A DNA stretch of 64,000 nucleotides. Origin: JAPLVB01 sp964353635. Lineage in GTDB: Archaea; Aenigmatarchaeota; Aenigmatarchaeia; QMZP01. Shown one piece after another: positions 1 to 9,229 of this stretch; position 1 is the stretch's first letter; every line of letters starts with the position of its first letter. The stretch lies in NCBI GenBank assembly GCA_964353635.1, contig CAYGVS010000001.1, forward strand, positions 20,337 through 84,336, in the 5' to 3' direction. The position numbers and the translations under genes were made by a program. Under the pieces are notes generated by a model. The model was not told the DNA's origin and did not search any database. It saw nothing but the letters and a program-made list of their open reading frames with translations.

Positions 1-200
1 AAGTCAACATGATGGGCCAGGACACATTCCAGATAACAGGAGACATCGAGGAGAAGGAAGAAGACTCCAGCGACGAGGACGTTGAGATGGTGGCGTCCAA
101 GGCAGGCGTCTCCATTGACGAGGCAAGGCATGTCCTCAGGGAAACCAACGACATTGCAGAAGCCATACTCAGGCTCAAGGAAGAGCACAGACAACGGTAG
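1..200 (+). CDS. nac: Nascent polypeptide-associated complex protein (NAC), C-terminal part
   Basis: Partial gene: the frame is open to the first base of the window, so the start is missing. The visible part begins with the end of the NAC beta-barrel (VNMMGQDTFQITG, the usual closing motif of archaeal NAC), then an acidic linker and a C-terminal UBA-type helical bundle (about 35 residues, EDVEMVASKAGVSIDEA onward). Archaeal NAC forms homodimers that bind nascent chains at the ribosome exit; that role is taken from the family. The gene ends about 50 bp before a separate small gene with its own TATA box. Confidence 0.88.
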   Translation, partial: VNMMGQDTFQITGDIEEKEEDSSDEDVEMVASKAGVSIDEARHVLRETNDIAEAILRLKEEHRQR

Positions 201-223
201 AATTCTACAGGAACTGTATCATC

Positions 224-231
224 TTTTAAAC
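224..231 (+). promoter_or_regulatory. TATA box for the 252-530 gene
   Basis: TTTTAAAC is centred about 26 bp upstream of the ATG at 252. This spacing puts the predicted transcription start on or next to the start codon, so the message is probably leaderless. Confidence 0.45.
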
Positions 232-251
232 TTTTCTTCCATACTATTTTT

Positions 252-530
252 ATGAAGCATACTAAAGTTATAGATGAATACGATTTGCACACAGGGGAAT
301 TTAACAGCAGACTCGGGCCATTTCTTGTGGATAAAGGGTTTAAAATTCACGAAACGATTCCAAATCCAATAGGATTTGAATTTAGCGAAGCAAGCAGCAT
401 TTTGGATACTAAAGCTGGAAACGCCTATTGTGGGAGGATAATAGACTATCCTTGGGGGTTTGGAAACAACGGCGTTCATGCTATCAGAGACACGCGCCTG
501 GAAGAGGCTATAAAAGAATATATAAAATAA
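252..530 (+). CDS. Small protein of unknown function
   Basis: 92 residues, not recognised. No signal peptide or membrane segment. It has a single Cys and a tryptophan/glycine-rich patch near the middle (YPWGFGNNG), and ends in a short charged helix. It is probably real: it has its own TATA box at the right distance, it fills the gap between NAC and the ATPase, and the antisense reading frame over it is shorter and has no promoter. It is visibly richer in A and T than the genes beside it, which could mean a younger or transferred gene. Confidence 0.6.
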   Translation: MKHTKVIDEYDLHTGEFNSRLGPFLVDKGFKIHETIPNPIGFEFSEASSILDTKAGNAYCGRIIDYPWGFGNNGVHAIRDTRLEEAIKEYIK

Positions 531-564
531 TTCTGATTAATTAGAAATCCTACCAACTATAATC

Positions 565-3228
565 ATGGCCGTAGGGTGGAACGAGCTTGATACAAAACAC
601 GTTCTGGAAGAACTTCATACAGACGAGAAAGGGCTCTCAGAGCAGGAAGCCCAGGTAAGGCTCCAGAAATACGGCACAAACGAGCTGAAGGAAGAGAAGA
701 AGATAAGCAGGCTTGAGATATTACTGAGCCAGTTCAGCAGCACACTTGTTATAATACTTATTGGCGCCACGATATTCTCAGCTATCATAGGCGAGATTCT
801 TGATGCGGTTGTGATTCTCATAATAGTCATCCTTAACGCTATTTTTGGCTTCGTGCAGGAGTACAAAGCTGAGAAGGCTATAGAGGCGCTGAAACGGCTG
901 TCCTCCCCGGAAAGCGTGGTCCTCCGAGACGGGAAGAAGCAGACCATTACCAGCAAGTTCCTAGTCCCGGGGGACATAGTAATCCTCGAGCAGGGCACAA
1001 AAATTCCGGCCGACCTAAGGCTATTGGAGGTTACAGACCTCCAGATAGACGAGTCCGTGATAACAGGAGAATCCGCTCCTGTCACGAAAAGAACAGAGAT
1101 ATTCAGGAACACGGTCCTTGCGGAAAGGAAGAACATTGCATGGATGGGGACGGTGGTGACCTACGGAAGGGGTGTAGGCGTCGTGGTGGAAACTGGGATG
1201 AAGAGCGAGATGGGCAAGATCGCCCACACAATTCAGGAGGCGGGGGAGGAAGGAACGCCTCTCCAGAAAAAGCTTGCCGTCTTCGGCAAGAAACTAGGAC
1301 TCATGATTCTCTCAATATGCGGCATAGTTATTCTTACAGGTGTGCTCAGAGGCGAGCCGATCTTTACCATGATAATAACAGGAATAGCCCTCGCGGTTGC
1401 CGCTATACCAGAGGGCCTCCCAGCAGTGGTCACGATAACCCTTGCCATTGGCCTGCAGAAGCTCTCCAAAAACAACGCGATAATAAGAAAGCTACCCGCT
1501 GTGGAATCCTTGGGCTCCACAACCGCGATTTGCGCGGACAAGACAGGCACCCTGACCAAGAACCAGATGACCGTGCGGAAGATATGGCATGGCAACACAA
1601 CAACAATAGTGACGGGAGAAGGCTATAAGCCAGAAGGCAAGTTCCTTACCTGCGAAAAAGAGACCTCCCCGCAAAAAGACAAAACGCTCGAGTTGATTCT
1701 GAGGATAGCAGCCCTCTGCAACAACGCGGAGCTGCAAACAAGCAACGACGCTTACAAAATAGTAGGAGATCCCACAGAAGGAGCCCTTATAGTAGCTGCT
1801 CAAAAAGCAGGCATTCCCATAAAAGAATTCCCCAGGGTAAAGGAAATCCCATTCACTTCCGAGAGGAAGATGATGACCACGGTCCATGCCACTCCGCAGA
1901 AAAAAACAATAGCTTGCGTGAAAGGCGCTCCTGAAAAAATCCTCAGCTTGTGCACACATTCCTACTCAAACGGAAAGCCGAAGAAGCTCACACCGAGAGA
2001 CAGGAGGAAAATCCTCGACGCGAACCAGTCCCTCACGAAAGACGCGCTGAGGGTCCTGGCAATAGCTTACAAAGAAGTGAACTCCAAGGAAAAATCCATA
2101 GAAAGCGGACTCACCTTCCTGGGGCTTGTGGGCATGATAGACCCGCCGCGCGAAACGGTCGCGAATGACATAGCCACATGCAGGAAGGCCGGGATAAAGG
2201 TGGTCATGATAACAGGCGACCATCTCAACACGGCTGTGGCAATAGCAAAAGAGATCAAGATAATAGACTCTCCGGAAGAAAGGGCTATAACAGGCGAAGA
2301 ATTAGACAAGATGAGCGACCAGAAGCTCGACGAAATCGTGGAGCAGGTGAGGGTTTACGCGCGCGTGAATCCCGAGCACAAGGTGCGCATAGTGGACGCG
2401 TTCAAGAAGAGAGGCCACATAATAGCCATGACAGGAGACGGCGTGAATGATGCCCCTGCCCTCAAAAAAGCAGACATAGGAGTGGCAATGGGCATAAACG
2501 GGACAGACGTCGCGAAAGAAGCCTCGGACATGGTCCTGGCAGACGACAACTTCTCCAGTATAGTGGCAGCCGTGAAGGGAGGCCGCCAGATCTATGATAA
2601 CATCAAGAAATTCATCGACTACCTGCTCTCCTGCAACCTTGGCGAAGTGCTCATAGTTTTCATTGCCATGCTCATAGGGTTCAAAGACCCTGCCACAGGC
2701 ATGGTAATGCTTCCCCTAACAGCAATCCAGCTTCTCTGGATAAACCTTCTCACAGACGGGCTTCCCGCACTAGCCCTCGGCGCTGACCCTCCCTCCAAAG
2801 ACGTGATGGACCGACCTCCAAGAGACCCAAAGGAGAACATACTTTCAAAAGGCATGTTCATAGATATGTGCATAGTGGGGGTGATAATGCTGGTAGGGAC
2901 CCTGGGACTTTTTGCCTACAATCTTCCTTCCGGAGGAGTAAAGGCAATAACAGTGGCCTTCACCGCTGTCGTGATTTTTGAGATGGTACGGGTACTTTCC
3001 GTGCGCGCCAAATACCACGTCAGCTTTTTCTCCAACAGGAAGCTTTTCCTGGCCATAGCCATCACCTTAATCCTCCAGCTGGTTGTCATCTACGTTCCCT
3101 CACTCCAGACAGCCTTCGATACCACCAGCCTGGACCTCCTGGACTGGATAGAAATAGGAGCAGTATCAAGCACAGTGGCCATAACCACCCTGATAAAGGA
3201 CAAGTTCTTCAGGAAGATGTACGACTGA
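565..3228 (+). CDS. Cation-transporting P-type ATPase, Ca2+ type (P2A)
   Basis: 887 residues, the full family length. Visible landmarks in order: N-terminal cation ATPase domain; actuator motif VITGESAPVTK; M4 PEGLP; phosphorylation site DKTGTLT with the Asp at residue 325; nucleotide domain KGAPEK; hinge TGDGVNDAP; C-terminal six-helix region. The residues that bind Ca2+ in SERCA have counterparts here: Glu in PEGLP, Asn and Glu in SCNLGEV (M5), and Asn, Thr and Asp in NLLTDGLP (M6). This supports Ca2+ (or Mn2+) export rather than H+ or Na+/K+ transport, though specificity is inferred. It stands alone, converging on glyS. Confidence 0.93.
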   Translation: MAVGWNELDTKHVLEELHTDEKGLSEQEAQVRLQKYGTNELKEEKKISRLEILLSQFSSTLVIILIGATIFSAIIGEILDAVVILIIVILNAIFGFVQEYKAEKAIEALKRLSSPESVVLRDGKKQTITSKFLVPGDIVILEQGTKIPADLRLLEVTDLQIDESVITGESAPVTKRTEIFRNTVLAERKNIAWMGTVVTYGRGVGVVVETGMKSEMGKIAHTIQEAGEEGTPLQKKLAVFGKKLGLMILSICGIVILTGVLRGEPIFTMIITGIALAVAAIPEGLPAVVTITLAIGLQKLSKNNAIIRKLPAVESLGSTTAICADKTGTLTKNQMTVRKIWHGNTTTIVTGEGYKPEGKFLTCEKETSPQKDKTLELILRIAALCNNAELQTSNDAYKIVGDPTEGALIVAAQKAGIPIKEFPRVKEIPFTSERKMMTTVHATPQKKTIACVKGAPEKILSLCTHSYSNGKPKKLTPRDRRKILDANQSLTKDALRVLAIAYKEVNSKEKSIESGLTFLGLVGMIDPPRETVANDIATCRKAGIKVVMITGDHLNTAVAIAKEIKIIDSPEERAITGEELDKMSDQKLDEIVEQVRVYARVNPEHKVRIVDAFKKRGHIIAMTGDGVNDAPALKKADIGVAMGINGTDVAKEASDMVLADDNFSSIVAAVKGGRQIYDNIKKFIDYLLSCNLGEVLIVFIAMLIGFKDPATGMVMLPLTAIQLLWINLLTDGLPALALGADPPSKDVMDRPPRDPKENILSKGMFIDMCIVGVIMLVGTLGLFAYNLPSGGVKAITVAFTAVVIFEMVRVLSVRAKYHVSFFSNRKLFLAIAITLILQLVVIYVPSLQTAFDTTSLDLLDWIEIGAVSSTVAITTLIKDKFFRKMYD

Positions 3229-3274
3229 GAAAGAAGGTTGCTTCATCACATTCCAACTACCACGATTAAGCAAC

Positions 3275-3348
3275 GCTTAAGCGCTCAATCACTGCTTAAG
3301 CGTCTTCCCAACTTCTCCAAATCCTCCCCATTTAGGAAGCGCTTAAGC
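3275..3348. repeat. Cluster of three GCTTAAGC palindromes
   Basis: Exact 8-bp palindromes GCTTAAGC occur at 3275-3282, 3294-3301 and 3341-3348, with the half-site GATTAAGC at 3264-3271. They lie in the convergent junction between the P-type ATPase and glyS and run into the last codons of glyS. The same word is clustered on both sides of the DNA-binding gene at 20059-20646. They look like protein-binding sites more than hairpins, because there is no loop. Confidence 0.6.
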
Positions 3349-4826
3349 ACATCAGGCAAATCATGTATCTTCACACGAACCTGCTTCATGGAATCCCTGT
3401 CCCTCAGGGTTACATCATGATTTTTCAGGGAATCATAATCTATAGTTATTCCAGCAGCCACGCCTATCTCATCTATTCTTCTGTACCTGCGTCCTATGCT
3501 ACCTGACCCATCATAAAAAACCTTGAAGCCATGCTCTTTTAGCAGAGTCTGAATTTCCCTGGCCTTTTCTGGCAGGCCGTCCTTGTTCACGAGCGGGAAT
3601 ATTCCTGCATCCAGAGGTGAGACCAGCCTGGGGAATTTCATGACGTCCCTGCTTTCCTTACCCCCCACCTTCTCTTCTATGATAGAGAGCTCAAACAGCG
3701 CATAGATGTTCCTGTCCACACCGAAACTCAGCTCTAAAACATGAGGTATGAACTTCTTCCCGTCTATATTCACCTCTTGGGACTGTCCCGAGACCTTCTG
3801 ATGTCCCAGCAAATCATGGTCGGTCCTGTAGTGAAGACCGGCGACCTCCTTAAACCCTCCGAGACTCTCCAGGTTGAGCTCTACGTCCCAGTGGTACTTG
3901 TTGTAGAAGGCCTTCTCCTCATCAGTGAGCTGTTTGAACCTGAATATCTCCTTGGGAAGCTTCAGCACGTCCAGGTAGAACTGCTGGATCTTTGCCATAT
4001 GATAAACGTAGAATTTAGGCATGCCTAGTTTCTCAACGACTTCGCTTGCGGGGATTTCCTCGACCTTGCCGGAGGCCCGGTTCCTTACTGGGAACACACG
4101 TATGTTGTAGTGCTCGAATTCCTGGAACCTCGGATGTTGTGTTATCGTGTCCGGGTCGAAGAATATCTGCAGCTCAGCCTGGGTGAACTCCCTTTGCCTT
4201 ATAAGCACGTTTCGCGGAGAGATCTCGTTCCTGTAGGCCTTGCCTATTATAGCCAGCCCCAGAGGCAGTTTTCTGCGAAGGCATTCAAACTCAAGCTTGA
4301 AGTTTATGTAAGCGCCCTGTGCTGTCTCCGGGCTCAGGTAACCCTTCCTCACCTCGGCCCCTGTGCCGACGCTGACAGGGAACATCATGTTAAGGATCCC
4401 TGTCTCTTCGAAGGGGCCTTTGCATTTAGGACATCTGATGTTGTGCTCCTTTATGAGCTGCGACATCCTTTCCAGGGAAGCGCCCTCGAAGCTCTCCTTC
4501 AGGCCGTCCTCAATTATGTGGTCAGCCCTTTCAGTGTTCCCACACTTCTTGCATCTGACCACAGGATCAACGAAAGAAGCAAGATGACCTGATGCCTTGA
4601 ACACATGCTCGGGCATAATGTGACAGGTGGATATCTCATAGAAGTTGTCGTCTAGGCCGAGGAAGAACCCCCTCCAGAGGTCCTGCCAATTGTTCTTGAG
4701 GAGGCATCCGAGGTGCGCATAATCGTAAAAGCCTGCCATGGCTCCATGCATCATGGAGTCCTGCCAGAAGAACCCCCTTCTCTTGGCTATGTCCAATATG
4801 ACATCAGTCTTGTCCTCGCATTCCAT
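3285..4826 (-). CDS. glyS: Glycyl-tRNA synthetase (archaeal/eukaryotic alpha2 type)
   Basis: 513 residues from the ATG at 4826. Charges tRNA-Gly. The N-terminus (LDIAKRRGFFWQ, then AGFYDYAHLGC) is the class II GlyRS start. A zinc-ribbon-like insertion carries CKKCG and CPKCKG. Motif 2 is RNEISPRNVLIRQREF, followed by FTQAE. A C-terminal anticodon-binding domain begins near DAGIFPLVNKDG. A longer frame begins at a TTG at 4865, but the TATA-like TTTTAAAATA near 4879-4888 would put the transcript start at or downstream of that codon, so I chose 4826. The last codons contain two copies of GCTTAAGC. Confidence 0.93.
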   Translation of the reverse strand: MECEDKTDVILDIAKRRGFFWQDSMMHGAMAGFYDYAHLGCLLKNNWQDLWRGFFLGLDDNFYEISTCHIMPEHVFKASGHLASFVDPVVRCKKCGNTERADHIIEDGLKESFEGASLERMSQLIKEHNIRCPKCKGPFEETGILNMMFPVSVGTGAEVRKGYLSPETAQGAYINFKLEFECLRRKLPLGLAIIGKAYRNEISPRNVLIRQREFTQAELQIFFDPDTITQHPRFQEFEHYNIRVFPVRNRASGKVEEIPASEVVEKLGMPKFYVYHMAKIQQFYLDVLKLPKEIFRFKQLTDEEKAFYNKYHWDVELNLESLGGFKEVAGLHYRTDHDLLGHQKVSGQSQEVNIDGKKFIPHVLELSFGVDRNIYALFELSIIEEKVGGKESRDVMKFPRLVSPLDAGIFPLVNKDGLPEKAREIQTLLKEHGFKVFYDGSGSIGRRYRRIDEIGVAAGITIDYDSLKNHDVTLRDRDSMKQVRVKIHDLPDVLKRFLNGEDLEKLGRRLSSD

Positions 4827-4905
4827 AAAACCACGGTCTCCAAAGGCGCGATGGCATACACACAATTGTATGGAGGTTGTATTTTAAAATAGGCTTACCT
4901 TCCGG

Positions 4906-5622
4906 CTATCTGAATATCGGGTATTCAGAAAAACTCGATTTCTTGGTGAAGATGTAGTTTATCCAGTCGACCATCCATCTAGCGACCCAGAAGGAATAGC
5001 CTCCGTTCTCGAAGCGCCTCATCGACGTGTAGCAGCAGACATTTTTGTTGAAGGCGACCTTTCCGCATTTCCTTATCCTGAAACCCATGTCAATGTCTTC
5101 AGTGGCATTCATACTCTCCCTGAAGCCCCCTATGCGCTCAAAGGCTGCTTTCCTGATGGCCATGCTCACCCCTGAAAACTGCGGGAAGCCTGCTCTGGTG
5201 AAGAGCCTTGGTATGAGGTCCCATCCAAGTTTGCAAATGAACTCTGACCTTATATCCCCACCCTTCGGCTTCACTGGCCCGAAAATGATATCAGCATCGG
5301 TTTTCCTGAAGAATTTAAGGGTACTCTCTATCCAAACAGGCTCAAGGGAGGAGTCAGCGTCAAGAAAAACAAGGATATCCCCCTTCGCATACCTGGCTCC
5401 AAGGTTCCTGGCAGCAGCTATGTTAGTCTTCTTCACTATCACGCAGTCTGCATGCTTTTTTGCCACTCCAGTAGTCCTGTCAGTCGAGCATCCATCAGAC
5501 ACGATAATCTCTATGTTCTTGTATGTCTGGCTCCTGACGTTCAGCAGGGTCTCTTCAAGGTATTTTTCTTCATTGTATGTAGGGACTATAACACTAACAA
5601 GAGTATTATCCATACTTCCCAT
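4906..5622 (-). CDS. Family 2 glycosyltransferase
   Basis: 238 residues, soluble. GT-A fold signature: VSVIVPTYNEEKYLEETL at the N-terminus, SDGCSTDRT, and the metal-binding FLDADSS. A second acidic motif TEDIDMGFR marks the catalytic-base region. Transfers a sugar from an activated donor; the acceptor cannot be read. The start at 5622 could be three codons shorter (ATG 5613). It is divergent from another GT2 gene, so this is a small glycan locus. Confidence 0.82.
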   Translation of the reverse strand: MGSMDNTLVSVIVPTYNEEKYLEETLLNVRSQTYKNIEIIVSDGCSTDRTTGVAKKHADCVIVKKTNIAAARNLGARYAKGDILVFLDADSSLEPVWIESTLKFFRKTDADIIFGPVKPKGGDIRSEFICKLGWDLIPRLFTRAGFPQFSGVSMAIRKAAFERIGGFRESMNATEDIDMGFRIRKCGKVAFNKNVCCYTSMRRFENGGYSFWVARWMVDWINYIFTKKSSFSEYPIFR

Positions 5623-5718
5623 TTATTTTTCAGAGAGATGATTTATTAAGCCGTTGGATTCTTCATATCACAGAGCAATACAACCACCATATATAAAGTC
5701 CATTCAGACATAATATTC

Positions 5719-6921
5719 ATGCTAATCGAGCTCTGGATAGCTGTAATCGCTGCGTTCTTTGCATTGGCTGCTGCCTTCTGGTTCCTTGGTTGGCGGTGGG
5801 AATCGAGGCTAGTCAGGCCAAAGGCAAAGGGATACAGACCCTTTGTATCGATAATAATACCTGCATTTAATTCGGAAAAGACCATAGCCGCAGCAATCGG
5901 CTCTGCAAAGGCGGTTGCATACGACAGGAAGGAGATAATCGTTGTCAACGATTCCAAGGACATGACCCCCAGGATATGCAGAAAGCTCGGGGTCCGTGTG
6001 ATACAGAACAGGAAAAGGATGGGGAAATGCCACGCGCTCAATCTGGCTGCGAAAAAAGCAAAGGGCGACATATTATTCTTTCTTGATGCGGACACCACAG
6101 TAGACAGCGACGCTGTGTCAAAAATCATTCCCTGGTTTTCCAGGAAGAAGATTGCGGTAGTGTCCCCAAGGTATGTGGCGCAGGAAAGCAGGAAGCTGCT
6201 CCCAAAGCTCGCCTCCATAGAGAACAAGTTCGATTCCTCTTTGTTCAAGGCGCACATGTTTTTCGGCTCGATGATATCCTTCCGTGGATGCGGCGTGGCC
6301 ATACGAAGGAGCTTCTTCGAGAAGGCAGGCGGATGGTCCGAAACCCTCATAGAGGATGTTGACTTTGCGGCAAAGACACTCAAATCGGGCAAGAAGATAC
6401 AATACGAGCCCCAGGCTGTTGTAAGGACAAGGGAATGCGAGACCGTTGCCCAGCTTAAGAGCCAGAGGGTGCGATGGGGGAAGGGCTCTGCCTATTCATT
6501 CATCAACTACAGGAGCATGTATTCAGGCAACAAGCAGTTCACCCTTCATTTTTTCCCATACATTTTCCTGATACTTGCCATTTGCGGCATCTTCACATGG
6601 CAGCTGTACCTGTTTGTGCCGCTCATGTTCTTCTATTTCCTTTATTCCTTCTCATTCTCAAATCTCGCATCAACAGCACTGGTCCTACTCATCCCTCTCC
6701 TTTACGGGATCTTTGCAGTCATTGTGACAGGAGGCCTTGGCCACCTGACCATAATAACTTGGAGAGAAAGGGAGAGGACGCAAGACATAATCCTGCTCAT
6801 ACCATACCTATTCTTCTACCTGCCACTGGTGATTTTCTTTTACTTCAAAGGCATCATATCAGGGTTTTCTCAAAGAAGATACAGCAAAAACGAATTCGAT
6901 TTGGAGGACTGGAAATGCTGA
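5719..6921 (+). CDS. Membrane-bound family 2 glycosyltransferase
   Basis: 400 residues. One N-terminal membrane helix (residues about 3-24), a cytoplasmic GT2 domain (SIIIPAFNSEKT, FLDADTTVDSD, IEDVDFA), the QxxRW-type motif QRVRWGKG, then three to four C-terminal membrane helices. This layout is typical of processive or lipid-linked glycosyltransferases such as hyaluronan/cellulose-synthase relatives and archaeal Agl enzymes. Product unknown; surface glycan or N-glycan assembly is likely from the other glycan genes in the window. Confidence 0.82.
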   Translation: MLIELWIAVIAAFFALAAAFWFLGWRWESRLVRPKAKGYRPFVSIIIPAFNSEKTIAAAIGSAKAVAYDRKEIIVVNDSKDMTPRICRKLGVRVIQNRKRMGKCHALNLAAKKAKGDILFFLDADTTVDSDAVSKIIPWFSRKKIAVVSPRYVAQESRKLLPKLASIENKFDSSLFKAHMFFGSMISFRGCGVAIRRSFFEKAGGWSETLIEDVDFAAKTLKSGKKIQYEPQAVVRTRECETVAQLKSQRVRWGKGSAYSFINYRSMYSGNKQFTLHFFPYIFLILAICGIFTWQLYLFVPLMFFYFLYSFSFSNLASTALVLLIPLLYGIFAVIVTGGLGHLTIITWRERERTQDIILLIPYLFFYLPLVIFFYFKGIISGFSQRRYSKNEFDLEDWKC

Positions 6922-6930
6922 TGCCAAGAA

Positions 6931-7671
6931 TCAGGTTTTCTTCCCAGCGGCCCCGATGATAACGCCCCATTTATTAATGAAACAGCTGCTGTAATTAAGC
7001 CTCGCAAGGCCTCTGTTCGCAGATCCGCCAACAGACATCTTCAAGAAAGACTCGGACTTCTGCCAAAATGGGGAGAATATCCAGCCAGCCGAGAGCACAG
7101 CCTCAGCCTCCTTTAGAGCATTGATATGCATGCCTGCTTTAGCCATCCTGTATCTCAACTCAGTCTCGCTGTACGGATACTCGTTCCCGAATATCCACGT
7201 TCCTGACTTCTCTGCAAGGAATTTGCCTATCCTGTACGGAGGGCATTTCATATTAGGCACTATAATGACAGCCCTCCCGCCTTTCTTCAGAGCGATTGAA
7301 TGAGCGTCCACTATGCCTTGCCTGTAATAGCCTTTGAAGTGCTCTATCACGCCTTCCGAGTGGACGAGATCGAACTCGTCCTCGAAACCATGATGGAAAG
7401 CGTTCCTGCGCACAATATCCCCATCAAGGCCGAATTTTTCAAGGTTCCTTTTGACAATGTCCAGAGCCTCTTGGGAATTGTCAAGGAAAGTGACGTGAGC
7501 CCCGGCCTTTGCCATTAGCATAGAGTTCATTCCAGTGCCGCATCCTATCTCCAGGACTTTCTTGCCGCGGAAATCAAAGTCCCCCAGAAGCTTCTTGTAG
7601 AAGTGCCACCTGTATGTCTCGCCGTCAAAATCCGCTTCCTTTACAGACTTCCATATCTCCGACCAGACCAT
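6931..7671 (-). CDS. SAM-dependent methyltransferase (class I)
   Basis: 246 residues. The Rossmann motif I VLEIGCGTGMNS is at about residues 39-50, followed by VTFLDNS (motif II) and FDLVHSEGVIEHF (motif post-II/III, as in UbiE/Coq5-like enzymes). Substrate not predictable; small lipids, quinone-like compounds or sugars are all possible. Its 3' end meets the 3' end of the membrane GT2 gene, ten bases apart. Confidence 0.8.
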   Translation of the reverse strand: MVWSEIWKSVKEADFDGETYRWHFYKKLLGDFDFRGKKVLEIGCGTGMNSMLMAKAGAHVTFLDNSQEALDIVKRNLEKFGLDGDIVRRNAFHHGFEDEFDLVHSEGVIEHFKGYYRQGIVDAHSIALKKGGRAVIIVPNMKCPPYRIGKFLAEKSGTWIFGNEYPYSETELRYRMAKAGMHINALKEAEAVLSAGWIFSPFWQKSESFLKMSVGGSANRGLARLNYSSCFINKWGVIIGAAGKKT

Positions 7672-7723
7672 AGCTAAATCTTACGCCCCAAAACAATAAA
7701 TAAAGACTTATCAATTGTGTATT

Positions 7724-9184
7724 ATGTCTGATTCGATTAAGCTGCATCCCCAGGAGAGAGCGATTCTCTTTTCCCTGGGCAAAACAGGCGAGGCCACAAC
7801 ACAATCAATAGCCTCCAGCACAGGCCTTTCGGAAGACGCTATAAACAAGGCAGGCCTCTGGCTCAAGCTGAAAGGCCTCATCGACTACAATGACAAGAAG
7901 GAGGCAGAGATATCGCTCACGGAAGAGGGTAGGCTATATGCAAGGCAGGGCCTTCCGGAAAAGAATCTGCTGAAGGCGGCCTCAAAGACGCAAAGCCTCG
8001 AAGAACTGAAGAAGAAAATCCCGGAGCTCACAATAGCCCTGGCGTGGGCCAAGAGAAAAGGCTGGATAGGGTTTGATAAAGGGAAGATAAAGGTCACAGA
8101 AGAAGGGGCTTCCTGCCTTTCAAAGAGGCTTGACATAGAGAAGACGCTTGAAACAGGGAAAGTGGCAGACGAGCTGTCTCTCGAAGAGCTAAGGAGCAGG
8201 AGGCTTATAACTGTCAGAGAGAAAAAGACCAAGATTTTTACCCTTACGGAGGCCGGCAGAAAGGCGCTTCCTCAGCTGACGTATGCGCCAGACGAGCTGG
8301 GCCAGCTCACGCAGGCCGATATCAAGAAAGGTAGCTGGAAGAAAAAGACGTTCAGGCCTTATGACTTGGGCACTCCTGCCCCAAAAATATCAGTGGCCAA
8401 AATCCATCCCTATGTCCAGTTCATGAACTTAACGAGAAGGAAGCTGATAGCCCTTGGCTTCAAGGAAGTGAAAGGCCCTTACGTCGAGATGGAATTCTGG
8501 AACTCTGATGCTCTTTTCATGCCACAGGACCATCCTGCCAGAGGCATCCATGACATATTCCATCTGAAGGGCCTTGGGAAAGGTGATGTGGACAACAAGC
8601 CCGTGCTTCAGAGGGTTTCAGAGACGCACAGGAACGGCTGGACCACAGGATCACTAGGATGGGGATACTGGAACCAGGAGCAGACCCTGAATCTTGTGCT
8701 CAGGTCTCAGACAACATCCGTGTCTGCACGCACTTTGGCCGGAGGGGCAAAGCATGGGAAATTCTTCACCATTGATAGGGTGTTCAGGCCAGATGTGATT
8801 GACGCAACACACTCTCTGGAGTTCCACCAATGTGAGGGCATAGTTGTGGGGGAAGGCATGAACATGCGCCACATACTCGGCTATCTGAAGACGATAGGGG
8901 AGGAAGTGGCAGGGGCTGAGGCAGTTCGCTTCAGGCCAGGCTATTTCCCTTTCACAGAGCCTTCTGTTGAGATGGACGCCCTCATAAGGGGCAAATGGGT
9001 GGAGCTCGCCGGCTCAGGTGTTTTCAGGCCTGAAGTCACGCAGCCTCTTGGAGTTAACGTTCCTGTGCTTGCATGGGGAATCGGCTTCGCCCGTCTCGCG
9101 ATGATTAAGCTCGGCATCACAGATATAAGGGAGCTTTTCAGCCACGACCTTGAGTGGCTCAGGAACAAGAAACTCGTATATTAA
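7724..9184 (+). CDS. pheS: Phenylalanyl-tRNA synthetase alpha subunit
   Basis: 486 residues from ATG 7724; a GTG at 7715 would add three residues. The N-terminal third is the tandem winged-helix region of archaeal PheS. The class II core follows, with motif 2 TIDRVFRPDVIDATHS and motif 3 WGIGFARLAMIKLGI at the end. Forms an alpha2beta2 enzyme with PheT, encoded 45 bp downstream. Confidence 0.95.
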   Translation: MSDSIKLHPQERAILFSLGKTGEATTQSIASSTGLSEDAINKAGLWLKLKGLIDYNDKKEAEISLTEEGRLYARQGLPEKNLLKAASKTQSLEELKKKIPELTIALAWAKRKGWIGFDKGKIKVTEEGASCLSKRLDIEKTLETGKVADELSLEELRSRRLITVREKKTKIFTLTEAGRKALPQLTYAPDELGQLTQADIKKGSWKKKTFRPYDLGTPAPKISVAKIHPYVQFMNLTRRKLIALGFKEVKGPYVEMEFWNSDALFMPQDHPARGIHDIFHLKGLGKGDVDNKPVLQRVSETHRNGWTTGSLGWGYWNQEQTLNLVLRSQTTSVSARTLAGGAKHGKFFTIDRVFRPDVIDATHSLEFHQCEGIVVGEGMNMRHILGYLKTIGEEVAGAEAVRFRPGYFPFTEPSVEMDALIRGKWVELAGSGVFRPEVTQPLGVNVPVLAWGIGFARLAMIKLGITDIRELFSHDLEWLRNKKLVY

Positions 9185-9196
9185 GACAATAAGGAG

Positions 9197-9227
9197 CTGG
9201 AAATCGCTTGTAGCGATTTCTGTCCAG
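9197..9227 (+). promoter_or_regulatory. Hairpin between the pheT ribosome-binding site and its start codon
   Basis: The arms GAAATCGC (9200-9207) and GCGATTTC (9213-9220) form an 8-bp perfect stem with loop TTGTA. The outer bases CTG and CAG can extend it. The only Shine-Dalgarno-like sequence, AAGGAG, ends at 9196, far from the ATG at 9230. If the stem folds, it brings the two to within a few bases. Confidence 0.5.
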
Positions 9228-9229
9228 AT

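Noticed and set aside
615..1136. Long antisense frames such as this one opposite the P-type ATPase, and similar ones opposite other genes
   Set aside because: They are shadows of clear coding genes, with Ser/Arg-rich unstructured translations and no family features.
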